Source of the DNA: Pyropia yezoensis
Taxonomy: Eukaryota; Rhodophyta; Bangiophyceae; Bangiales; Bangiaceae
Direction: 5' to 3'
Assembly (NCBI GenBank): GCA_009829735.1
Contig: CM020618.1
Coordinates: 25,269,122-25,333,121 of the forward strand
DNA: 64,000 nucleotides
The position numbers and the translations under genes are program-made. Within the stretch, counting starts at the first letter, position 1, and the number at the start of each line of letters is the position of its first letter. Shown here piece by piece: positions 52,941 through 63,110 of the stretch. The notes below the pieces were generated by a model. The model saw nothing but the letters and a program-made list of their open reading frames with translations, had not been told where the DNA came from and made no database searches.

Positions 52941-54216
52941 TTCTTTATGCTGATGGTGGCCCTCTCGGCAGTTCCTGCGTTTGCGGCGCCCTTTACCTTG
53001 ACCTTCGTCGCGAGCGCGCCGTCGACACCGCTGATGCGTGCGCTGTCTTCATTCCGGGGTCGCGCAGGCGGCATCCAGCGGTACCAGCTTAGGTTGCCCT
53101 TTCCGATATCTTGTCGTGCACGTGCCGATGCCGAGAGCACCAGCAAGGATTCCTCAGTAGATGTGCCCCTCGTAGCTGCGGAAGAGATGCGGCTCGCGGA
53201 AAAGGTGGCAGGGCTGGATTCCTCAAGGAGGCTCATTGTCGCAGAGAAGGTGAAGGTGGAGTCGATTTCTCGTGACCTGGAATCCGTTGCGGCTCAGCAA
53301 CAGGACGAGACCCTCTCTGGCGACAAGCGTGCGCGCCTCGAAAAGAAGGAAGATAACCTGCTCAAGTGGCAGAGTATGATCTTGAACGTGTTGGAAGGTC
53401 TCTACAACGATGCATCGAAGCTCAAGCAGGAGATTGAGGAGCTCGATCGGGTATGCTGGCTTGTTCTGTCTCTTTGTCCGTTTCTTTTGTTCTTTACCTG
53501 CTTACCTGACCACCTCGCTGTACACTCTTCTCTAGGCAACCGTTCTGATGCTCATTCGTTTTGCTTTGCGTTACAACACTTGTGTTCGAAGAGATTGGCT
53601 TTTATCATGTCTACACCTCATGGCTCTTCGCACTGTTGACCTTTCTTGCTCCATGTAGGATTTGACGGCGATGCGTGCTACACCTTTAGCAGCGGCGCTG
53701 AGCCGGCTGGGCATTGCGCGGTCGCCATCTGCCTCCCGCGTGGCTGTGTCGGACAAGATTTTCGAGCCCACACCTGCCGAAGGCTTTTTCGGGAAGCCGG
53801 ACGTTGCGCAGGAGTGTGAGCAACTCTGGGCAGACATCAAGACGTACGTGTTGGATCACCATCATCAGGACGGGCATACCGACGACGCCAAGCTATCCAA
53901 GGAGGAGCAGGCGGCGCGGCGGTTCTTGCTCTTTATCTTGGGCTCCCCCGGACGGGGCAAGACCCTTCTCCTGCGAGAGGCGCTGCGGTTCTACTGGAGC
54001 AAGTGCTCCCAGAAGACCGGAGATGAGCGGCTTATGGAGTTGTCACCATTCATTGTGAGCTTCAACGGGCTCCTGACCATCAACCCCGTCGATGCCCGTC
54101 TTGTGAAGATTACTGGCGAGGCAAGCATTTTGCTCTTCACGCAGCTGGTCTTCTGTGCGCAGGCGGAGCTCGGCGATCAACCGTCCCAGAGCTTTGTGTC
54201 GTTTCTAATCGAGGTG
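52941..54216 (+). CDS. Coiled-coil P-loop NTPase, spliced, cut off by chromovirus D
   Basis: Two exons are visible: 52941-53450, preceded by the splice acceptor CCTCTTTTCCAG, and 53659-54216. A 208-bp intron (53451-53658, GTATGC to CCATGTAG) separates them in phase 0. Exon 1 ends in a charged, probably coiled-coil region (SISRDLESVAAQQQDETLSG; DASKLKQEIEELDR). Exon 2 has a Walker A motif GSPGRGKT with following LLLREALRFYW and then SPFIVSFNGLLTINPVDARL, as in NTPases of the RHS/Crinkler sort; that likeness is weak. The first exon and start codon are not identified. The coding path meets the LTR of element D at 54217 and the 3' part is beyond the window. In this genome copy the gene is therefore probably disrupted, unless D lies in an intron. 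Confidence 0.6.
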
Positions 54217-54685
54217 TGTGGCAGTATTGACCCCCAGGTAGGGGGGCAACACGTGCCATGCAAGGCGCGGCAGGCCACTAGCCTGACCCGCTCCTCCCCC
54301 TGCATTTGGGTCCATATTCCCTAAGTTTGGGATAGTTAGCTTTGTAGTAAATCCAACTTGGATTTGAGGGTTTTCTGCATTTATCGTCTTGAACTTTCGT
54401 GTGGCCCGGTGGGCAGGTGCTGGGGTGGGAGATTCTGAGTGGCGAGATTCTGAGGGGACCCTGGGGGGATAAGGGGAGGGACAGCGGGGCTTGGACCTGC
54501 TTCCCCGTCCCGACCAAGAAACTGTTGGACCACACACCATCTTCTTGTTTGTCAGTGGGGGGTTTGCCCCACAACAGGGATAGAGTGTGTACGACTTGCA
54601 CTTCTTCCGGTTCCCCCGACATGGGAGGCAGCCCTTGTACACCGCCCCAACTTGGGTGCCGCGTGTGCGAGAGGTTTTTGCCACA
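54217..54685 (+). repeat. 5' LTR of chromovirus D
   Basis: TGTGGCAGTATTGACCCCC to GTTTTTGCCACA. It is an inverted copy of 56362-56830 with about 98.5 percent identity by eye. Confidence 0.9.
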
Positions 54686-54687
54686 TT

Positions 54688-54704
54688 TGGTGGAGCAGCA
54701 GGGG
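54688..54704 (+). promoter_or_regulatory. Primer-binding site of chromovirus D
   Basis: TGGTGGAGCAGCAGGGG two bases after the LTR, shared with element E at 26076. Confidence 0.7.
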
Positions 54705-54804
54705 ACAGAGGTAAACTTTACCTCCGGATGCACCCGGGTGTAGGGGGCCCTCTGTCTCAGAGGAGCGGTGGACTTGGACCGTGTCATACGGATCGTTAGC
54801 CAAC

Positions 54805-56361
54805 ATGGCTAGTTCGGACCCCCCGTCGTCCGGGGAGTACACGGGTGACGCACGTACTTCAGTGCCTTCGAATACTGGTGAGACACAGGTAGGTTTACCT
54901 GGGGTCGCAGAGGGACTAGAGGTCCCCCAAGCCAGCAGGACTGGAAGTGCGGGCGGGCAACAGGCCACCCCGACTCAGTCGGGAGTTCACTCGGGTGACA
55001 CTTCTGATGTGGGTGGGCCGAAGTCTGGCCACCGTGTGGTACACTCAACGGGAACGTCCCAAGGGGTGAAGACTGTCCCCGCGGGCTCCACTCGGGTTGG
55101 AGCCAACTTTGGCTTGGAGCCGTCGCCAACTAGGCTTTCGGAGGACGGCGGACCTCCGTTGGTCGGCGATGGGCTCGCGCCCATGCCCCCGGTTGAGACC
55201 CCTGAGGAACGTGGTTACCCCTCAGATGGACTCCTGGAGGCGGACCGAGACTCAACTGGAGTCGACAATCCACCCCTCGCGGAAACTGTTTGTCGGGAGG
55301 CGACCAATGTGTTGCGGCAGACTTTGCCGGACCTGGTGGTCACGATGACGAATACTATTCTGAATCAGATTGTGGCGAGTTTGCCAGATGGCCTTAAATG
55401 TCCAGACCGGATTGGGGCTTTCGAGCCCGCAGGCGCAGGGGGAATCCCTCCGCACGCCTATCTCGGGCCGCCCCGAACAGGGGGCGACCCCTGTGACTCC
55501 CAACGAGGGAGCCACACCATTCTCGGTGGGGCGTACGCCCTTCACGGGGGAGTTCCCCTCGGAAACGCCGGCGGCTACACCAAGCTCGCCGCGACAGACG
55601 ACAGGCACTGTGGGTCAACTTACCCCAGTGCCACAGCGGCTTTTCCCTCAACGTGAGGTGCCGCCCAAGATCCAGCTAGCCAACCCGGTCTACCAGAGGA
55701 TCTTTGAGTGCGAGACCTACGCCCTCCACAACACGTCGGTGGCGTATGGTCCTGTCCAGGCCCGAGCCATGGGCCGTGTCAAAAAGAATGCACTTCACTC
55801 TTTCGGGCACAAAGCGGAGTGGGATGGAACTCCCCCCCTCCGTGTCTTTGAGTTTCTACGTCGTTTCACAAAAGCCTGTGACGACAATGCCATAAGTGAA
55901 GGCATGGCTTTCTATATGCTACAGGAGTTTACGAACGGCGACCTGCGGACAGAACTTATGTCCGTCATGCCCAGTTCCTCGAGTGGAGGCGCTGGTGAGG
56001 TGACGTCCTATTTGGAGCTCGTCAACTGGTTGTTGAGAGCCATGATGGATGAAGCAGCGTTGGCTTCTCAAGTTGAGGAGTTTACCCAAGCTCACCAGGA
56101 AGAGGCTGAGGACGAGTTGTCCTTTGCGGAGCGAGTTCGTAAGCTCAACAGTCTTTGTGGGTTTCTTCATCCACAAGCTGTGGTGAAGAGTCGGTTCGTG
56201 GAGGGACTCCATGGGTCAGTCCGGATGGAGACCCGGGAGCATATCACTGCCCGGGCCACCCTGGCCGAGTTGGCTAGGTTCGCCCACCGCAGAGGTGAAG
56301 CCTACCGCAAGTTGCGGGAGGAACAACGCCAGGAGCGTCAGGCCGAGTTGGCCCAGGAACG
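54805..56361 (+). CDS. gag of chromovirus D, cut by insertion of C
   Basis: Open from MASSDPPSSGEYTG (an in-frame ATG at 54781 is an alternative start). The first 230 residues are Gly/Ser/Pro-rich. The gag core follows with KIQLANPVYQRIFECETYAL, LRVFEFLRRFTKACDDN, TSYLELVNWLLRAMMDEAAL and FVEGLHGSVRMETREH. The core is nearly identical to that of element C (63111-64000) and homologous to gag of A and E. The frame runs on into the LTR of C by chance. Confidence 0.8.
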
Positions 56362-56830
56362 TGTGGCAAAAACCTCTCGCACACGCGGCACCCAAGTTGG
56401 GGCGGTGTACAAGGGCTGCCTCCCATGTCGGGGGAACCGGAAGAAGTGCAAGTCGTACACACTCTGTCCCTGTTGTGGGGCAAACCCCCCACTGACAAAC
56501 AAGAAGATGGTGTGTGGTCCAACAGTTTCTTGGTCGGGACGGGGAAGCAGGTCCAAGCCCCGCTGTCCCTCCCCTTATCCCCCCAGGGTCCCCTCAGAAT
56601 CTCGCCACTCAGAATCTCCCACCCCAGCACCTGCCCACCGGGCCACACGAAAGTTCAAGACGATAAATGCAGAAAACCCTCAAATCCAAGTTGGATTTAC
56701 TACTAAGCTAACTATCCCGAACTTAGGGAATATGGACCCAAATGCAGGGGGAGGAACGGATCAGGCTAGTGGCCTGCCGCCCCTTGCATGGCACATGTTG
56801 CCCCCCTACCTGGGGGTCAATACTGCCACA
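56362..56830 (-). repeat. 3' LTR of chromovirus C
   Basis: On the minus strand it starts TGTGGCAGTATTGACC and ends TTTTTGCCACA; preceded (to the right) by the purine tract GAGGAGAGGGGAG. 469 bp. Confidence 0.9.
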
Positions 56831-57169
56831 CTCCCCTCTCCTCATTTCCGACCGACCCGGTCGGCCCTGTGAGGGGGTGCGTAAACGCACGTCTCGGCAT
56901 TGGGGGCGCGACTTGCTGTCCCCCCCCCGAGTACGTAACGCGGATGTGGAGGCGGTCACGTTGACCGCCCCTCTCCTCCAGCTTGCCCACTCGGCAGCTT
57001 GCTCTCCTCGGCTCTCACTTGCCCACCACCACCACATCCCCTTCACCTTCCCCTGGGCCGCCCCACGCTGGGGAGGCCACCCGTATACCCTCGATCCTAG
57101 CCCCCCTCAACTCGAGGCGGTTCTCGTGCCGCTGTAGCCAGGGCGTCTCTCCCCAACTTGGGGAGAGCC

Positions 57170-59113
57170 ATGGCGACCCCGGGGGTGGAGACGGACTCTC
57201 TTGACGAACGCATGGAGGACACCTCCTACGGTGCAGCGCCCGTCGGGACTTCCGGCGGGGGCTCCGCGGTTACTCCGGGGGATGGGACTCCCGCGTCACC
57301 CGGCTTTGGGTTGACGGCGGGATCTCCCCCGGAGGCGGGACACGTTGTCCCGCGTGAGGCCTTGGGGCGGTGGTTCTACCCCGCTTGGCCTCTGTATGAG
57401 GAGGAGTTGACTGTTCTTCGCTGTGGCCGACTTGGCGCAGCGATGGGTCGGGTGTGGGACCGCCTACGGGAGAAGTATCCCCGTAGGTTCGGGTTCCCTG
57501 CCGGCTTCAGGACGGACCAGTTTGCCTTCCTGGACGATGAGGGGGTCGAAGACGTACAGCAGGCCAAGGCCATGGTGGACCGCGGGGGAACTATCCCGGG
57601 TCCCGGCGACTTGCCGACCTTTACTTGGGATGCGGTGGCAACTCGCCCCCCGTACCTTCACGAGGCCGATCCGCATACTCATCACTTTGATGTGCGGATG
57701 GAGAAGGACTTCCGGCGAGGTCCCTACTTGATGACCTCGGCTCAACTTGAGTTTCCGCAGCAGTCCGCTGCCAGTAAGGAGCAGTACTACCCGAAGAAGC
57801 CCGAGTGGTGGCCTCAAGTTGAGGTCCCCTACGGGTTCCCTGCGTTGCTACCACGGTTGCTCGACCACTTCGGCTCCGTCATGTTGACGGCTAGCCCAGA
57901 TCACCTGGTGTGGGCTATGTTGGCCACCCAGTGGCTCCTCGAGGTCATGTCGACCTGGGTGTCGTGTGTCCAGCGGCGGGGGATGCTCTGGCATCTTCCC
58001 CTCCGGCTTATCCAAGGTTTGGAACAGCTCACCCCTCAGCTAGTTGCTGAGGGGCGCTCATCAGGACAACTCACTCTACTTGAGGAGATGCTCCGCCTGC
58101 ACAAGTTTATCGAGTGGGAGAGCATTGAGCACAAGTTGCGCCGCCCCACTCCTGGGCCCAAGGACGATGGCGCACTTCGCCAGTTCGTATGGGTCGCTCG
58201 TGAACTTCACGACGGCCGTGTGGTACTACGAGAGGGGTTGGGCATTGGGGACTACCCGTATGCCCCGGGGGTGGATCGCCACACTGCGCCACCCCCGGAC
58301 AAGGCCACAGTGATGGCCGTGCCCTCTCACTATGACCATATGACTCAACCCACTGCGGGGGCCCCGAGTAGGGGTCGCAGTTACACCCGGGCACCGCCAC
58401 CTCGGCGTGCCCCTCCGCTTCCTCCTGTCCCCTACCAGCCGCACGGGGACATCCCGATAAGCGTGGCCGTTGAGTCGGCCACCCCGGTGTCCCCCAACTT
58501 GGGGGCCACTCTTCTGACGGTTTACCCCAAGTTGGTGTTACCGGCCACGCCTCTGACCTCAGAGATGATGATCACCACGTTGGTGCGCACCATTTCCTGG
58601 TTGGCCGCGTCGACCGCAACCCTTCAAGTCACCGAGACTCCTCAACTTGAGGAGCGCGTTCGTACTGCGGTGGCGACCGCGAGTTGCGAGTCGGTGGCGG
58701 AGTTTATGACGGCCGAGTTGGCTCGCATCGGGGCTATTATGCCCCAGCCAGCCCCACTTGGGCGTGGCAAACGTCGTGCGAGCCGGGCATACGCGCCTCC
58801 TCGCCGTCGTCGCCGACGCTCGCGGCGCTCTCCCTCCGTATCGGAAGACGAGTTGTCTTACTCCGTCTCCGAGTCCTCCACTCCGTCAGAGTCGGAGTCG
58901 ATCCGGCGTCTGCGTCGCCAACTTGCGCGCAAGACTAAGCAGAGGGGTAGCCGCGGTCGTCGCCACTTGCGCGACCGTGAGGGGCGCGACTGTTCCGACT
59001 TGGAGCCGCCGGCCCCGCCGACTGGTGGGGAGCGTTATCGACGTGGTTCTCGCCGCTCGCCTCCACGCGAGGGCGAGGGCCGTGGGGTTGGAGAGTCTAG
59101 CATGCATGCCTAG
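57170..59113 (+). CDS. Antisense accessory ORF of chromovirus C
   Basis: An intact frame of 647 codons from MATPGVETDSLDERMED (an in-frame ATG lies 12 bases upstream). It starts 340 bp inside the LTR and ends 112 bp short of the pol stop, which faces it. The central part is helix-rich and mostly uncharged, with PTFTWDAVATR, WWPQVEVPYGFPA, HFGSVMLTASPDHLVWAMLA, LLEVMSTWVSCVQRRGM and LREGLGIGDYPYAPG; the last third ends in an arginine/serine-rich tail (RRRRRRSRRSPSVSEDE, then RRLRRQLARKTKQRGSRGRR) that looks nuclear or RNA-binding. It shares the block order with the frames in A and B. No known domain is recognised. Strong candidate for a protein conserved with these elements. Confidence 0.85.
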   Translation: MATPGVETDSLDERMEDTSYGAAPVGTSGGGSAVTPGDGTPASPGFGLTAGSPPEAGHVVPREALGRWFYPAWPLYEEELTVLRCGRLGAAMGRVWDRLREKYPRRFGFPAGFRTDQFAFLDDEGVEDVQQAKAMVDRGGTIPGPGDLPTFTWDAVATRPPYLHEADPHTHHFDVRMEKDFRRGPYLMTSAQLEFPQQSAASKEQYYPKKPEWWPQVEVPYGFPALLPRLLDHFGSVMLTASPDHLVWAMLATQWLLEVMSTWVSCVQRRGMLWHLPLRLIQGLEQLTPQLVAEGRSSGQLTLLEEMLRLHKFIEWESIEHKLRRPTPGPKDDGALRQFVWVARELHDGRVVLREGLGIGDYPYAPGVDRHTAPPPDKATVMAVPSHYDHMTQPTAGAPSRGRSYTRAPPPRRAPPLPPVPYQPHGDIPISVAVESATPVSPNLGATLLTVYPKLVLPATPLTSEMMITTLVRTISWLAASTATLQVTETPQLEERVRTAVATASCESVAEFMTAELARIGAIMPQPAPLGRGKRRASRAYAPPRRRRRRSRRSPSVSEDELSYSVSESSTPSESESIRRLRRQLARKTKQRGSRGRRHLRDREGRDCSDLEPPAPPTGGERYRRGSRRSPPREGEGRGVGESSMHA

Positions 59114-59224
59114 TTGGCAGCTGCCTTTGTTGTGAGAGTGTGAGGGTTAGGGCTGTAGTTAAAAGCCACTCTGCGTACCACTTCGACTTGAAGCACTCTC
59201 TTGGCACTGTTACTCGGCCTTCCC

Positions 59225-62200
59225 TCACGTTGAGGGGGGGCTGTTAGGGTCTATATCATTCCGGGCACAGTATGCCCCGACCTTCTCAGCGGGAAGGTCC
59301 TCCACATACTCCCACGTATCATCCTTGGCTTTGTAGCCGAACGAACGCACCCTCAACATGAGGCGGTTAGTGTCCTCATCCCAGCCGTGGTCGATGAACT
59401 TATTGAACACGTACTCCTGCGGGCCATGTTTAGCCGCAGGCAGCGAGGGCAGGCGCCACGCTTCCAACGCACGCGCCCAAGCTGGGTCGCCTGCAGGCGG
59501 TGGTGCAACTTTGACCACGTCCTGTCCGTTCACTGTGCGGACCCCATCGTCACTTTCGATGGTGAAGCGCCGCCCATCAGTACGAAGGACCTGGTACGGC
59601 CCCTTCGTCTGGAATACCAACTTACCCCCAGTTGGGGTGTGTGAGTGAACCAGTACCCAGTCTCCCTGCTCGGGGACATGCTTAGCATTGCGCACCTTTT
59701 TGTCAAAGGTACGCTTGTAGCGCTTTTGTGCTTTGTCCATCTCAGCCCTGACTTTAGGGATGAGTTTTTCAAGCCTAGCAGCGAACCCCGCCTTACTCTC
59801 AGTAGGAGTAGGCGTACTGCCACCATCCTCCCTAGTTGGGAGCGGCCGCCGCACGGCAATAGACCGCACGCGACGGGGGGTCACAAAAGCGAGGGGTACT
59901 TCCCCGGTACATGAGTGAACCTGCGAATTGTAGGCAGTGGTAAGAATAGAAATGTATTGGTCCCACGTTTTCACGTGCTCACTCACATAGTGGCGCAGCT
60001 GCCGAACAATAGTTTTGTTGAAGCGCTCCACCTGCCCATTAGTTTGTGGGTGGTAGGGGGTAGCATAGTTTGCCTTGACCCCCAACATATCCAGCACTCC
60101 CTGAAACAGTACGGACGCAAAATTGCGGTCCATTGTCCGATAGTGTACTATCCGGGATGCCATACGCGGCAACCCAGTGATCTAGGAAGGCTGACACGAC
60201 CGACATGGCCGTGATCTCTGCCAGTGGGATCGCTCGCGTAAGTTTCGTGAAGCGATCGCAGATGACCAGGAGGTACTGGTTGCCCTCCTCGGTCACTTGC
60301 AGTGGCCCAAGGATGTCCATTGCCAACGCAGCAAAGGGCTCCTTGGCCGGGAACAGTAGCATAGCCGTAGTAGGCCGCCGTTCCATCAGACGGTTCTGGG
60401 CACAACTTGTGCAGGCAGCCACCCAACTGTAGATGTCCACCACCATGGACGGCCAGTAGTACCTGGTCCTCAGAGTCTGGTACAGTTTACTAGACCCCAG
60501 GTGTCCACCTGTGGGAGGGTTATGCTCCCTCTCAAGAATACTGTCCTTGAGGGATGCGGGGACGACAAGTTGTTCGGTCCCCTGGAATACCCCCCTCCTC
60601 AAGAGGAGGCCATCGTCTCCGATAAGGAATCGCGTCCCCGCCACCGTATCCAGCGTATCCCTCTGCGACTTGCAGAAGGGGTCCTCGGCCTGGGCCTTCA
60701 CCACCTCGTCCAGGGACAGGGGCAAGTACCTGTTGTTCCCTGGCGCCTCGGGGTCCAACGCCTGACCCGAGCGCGTGACTACCCCCACGATGGGGATGTC
60801 CTCATCGACTGGGTTAGTGTCCAGCCCCTCGGTAGGTACCCGAGAAAGGCCGTCGGCAAGGGCATGTTGCCTGCCAGGTCGATACTCAATATCAAAGTTG
60901 AAGGGTGCCAGTCGCACCCTCCACCGGTTGAGACGAGTGTTCGTGCAATCCGTCTTGAAGATGAACTGCAACGCGCGGTGGTCACAGCGGATGAGGAACT
61001 TCTCACCCTCTAGGTAGTGACGAAGTGACGTCACCGCCCACACCACTGCGAGTCCTTCCAGCTCGGTGACTCAGTAGTTCTTCTCCGCCGAGTTCAGCCC
61101 CTTGCTGAAGTATCCCACCGGCAAGTACTCCTTGTCCGGCTGCTGCTGAAGCAGCACACAACCACGTTGGTCGTAGCTAGCGTCCACATCCAGGATGTAG
61201 TGGCCTCCCAACCCGGGAATAACCAAGACGGGGGGCTTCAGCAGAAGGTCTCGAAGAGTCTCAAAGGATTCCTGCTCCACCCGACTTGGGGGAGGCAGGT
61301 GCTTCGGTAGCGTTGAGCTAACTAGCTCATTCAATGGCTTCGCCACCTTGGCGAAGCCCTTGGTGAAACTTCGGTACACGTTACACATCTCGAGGAAGCT
61401 CCTCATCTGGGTCTGGGTCCGGGGGTGCTGAGCCTTACGGATGGCCCTCAAGTTCTTCTCGGTGACACTGAGGCGCCCCGGACGGACAACATGTCCCAAG
61501 TATTCCACATCTTGAGTGAAGACGTGGCACTTACTCGCCTTCAGTGACACACCGGCGTCAGCAAGTAGCTTGAACACCTGGCCAAGGTGGCCAATGTGTT
61601 CCTCCGGACTTCGGGAGAACACAATGATATCGTCTAGGTACACGAGACAGATCTGCCGCCGTACTCCGGCCAGAATCATGTCCATAGCGCGCTGGAAAGT
61701 TGCCGGCGCGTTGCACAGTCCAAACGGGAGTCGCTTGCACTGGTAGGTACCACAGTGACAGGTAAAGGTAGTTTTATGCCTGTCTTCCGGGGCAATGGGA
61801 ATTTGACAGTACCCTGCGTTACAGTCTAGGGTAGAGAACACGTTTGCCTCCCCCAGAGAGTCCAGACAGTCGTCCATCCTAGGTAGGGGATAACTGTCCT
61901 TCACCGTGCTCTCGTTGAGCTTACGGTAGTCGATACAGAACCGTGGGGTCCCATCAACTTTGGGGACGATAACCACCGGACTCGCGCACTCGGCGTTACT
62001 GGCCTCGATCACATCGAGGGCCTCCATGCGAGCGACTTGCTCCTTAACGAGGGCCCTTGAACGGGGCCCTCCTCTATACGGTTGTTGGCGTATCGGGGGT
62101 GCACCGGGCTTCAACTCGATCCGGTGTTGGGTGGCTCTCATGAGTCCCAATGGACCATCCCACAACTTGTGATATTGGTCCAAGAGGCGTTCAACTTGAA

Positions 62201-63053
62201 CCCTTAACCTGGGTGGAACACCCTCCATGTTCACATGGGGCCGAGGAGAGGCGGCCGTCTTGGCTTGATGCTTCTCCTTCCCGAACTTCGGGTCGCTACT
62301 CGCGCCCGCGTTGAGGGTGACCGCTACTACTGGTCCCTCATGCTGGTCGATATGGCCGAACTTGGCTCCCGACTTGAAGTACTTGGGCGACGAGCTCAGG
62401 TTCATAACCTGGATCCTCCACGGAACCCTGGCTTTGGAGTTCATCGTGCCAAGGGGAACATGCACTTGGTGCTTGCGAGAAAGACGGGGGTGAGGGTGCA
62501 CCAACCCGTTCCCCGTATAATCAGTTACAACGTCAACGTGCGCCACCGAGTTGGGGGGCAACGTGACTTTACGGGCTAAACGCAGGGTAGCAGTAAACCC
62601 TTCTCTCACAGAGCAAACAGGCTTCGACTGTGAGACTGTCACAGGAGCCACAGACTTTCCCTTACCAAGGATGCGGATGGTCTCCCCATTCATCAACTTG
62701 ACCCAATACTCAGGGCCACAAATCAAAGGCACTTGTGTAACAACATAAGGGGTACCCAGAAGCAGGGGTACCGATATATTCTCAACTACTCCATAGGTCA
62801 CGTCGACCTCATGGGTTCCCAACCTAGTTGGTAGGGTCACGGCACCAACGATGGGAAGTACCCCACCATTGATGTCGATCAGATGGTCAGCTTCAGACCT
62901 CCAGCTCTGGAGCTTCATCTCCTTTGGTGATAGCGACTTGCGTATCAAGGAGGCTCCTGACCCGGTATCAAGTACGATACGGGCACAGCAGGCACGGCCG
63001 GGGGCTAGTTGCACCCGTCCAGCTACCTGAAAGTTCTCACCCGTCAGCACCAC
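59225..63053 (-). pseudogene. pol region of chromovirus C with chromodomain-like end (fossil)
   Basis: In reading order: protease with IVLDTGSGASLIRKSLS; reverse transcriptase with FSTLDCNAGYCQIPIAPED and CLVYLDDIIVFSR; RNase H from ILDVDASYDQRG; integrase with ACTSCAQNRLMERRPTTAM, AMDILGPLQVTEEGN, STLSDNGPQF and YHPQTNGQVERFN; then a chromodomain-like FIDHGWDEDTNRLMLRVRS and TWEYVEDLPAEK. Ty3 order, chromovirus branch. A couple of interruptions. Confidence 0.9.
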
Positions 63054-63110
63054 GATGACCCGACGTGGGTTTACGTTCTTGGGGAGTCCTACCCGAGTGG
63101 GCGGACTCGC

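Larger units (their letters stand above)
54217..56361 (+). mobile_element. Chromovirus D, left part only; interrupted by chromovirus C
   Basis: Contains a 469-bp 5' LTR (54217-54685), a primer-binding site and an open gag reaching 56361, where the inverted element C begins. The rest of D should lie beyond the window on the far side of C. D sits in the P-loop NTPase gene; the five bases before it are AGGTG. Its LTR differs from that of C at only about seven of 469 positions, so both are recent and of one family. No break is seen in the visible gag apart from the insertion. Confidence 0.85.

Noticed and set aside
54205-54684. Minus-strand frames of 138-169 codons near 54.2-55.0 kb, repeated at 56.4-56.9 kb
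   Set aside because: They are the LTR of the C/D family read in reverse, with no sign of coding constraint.
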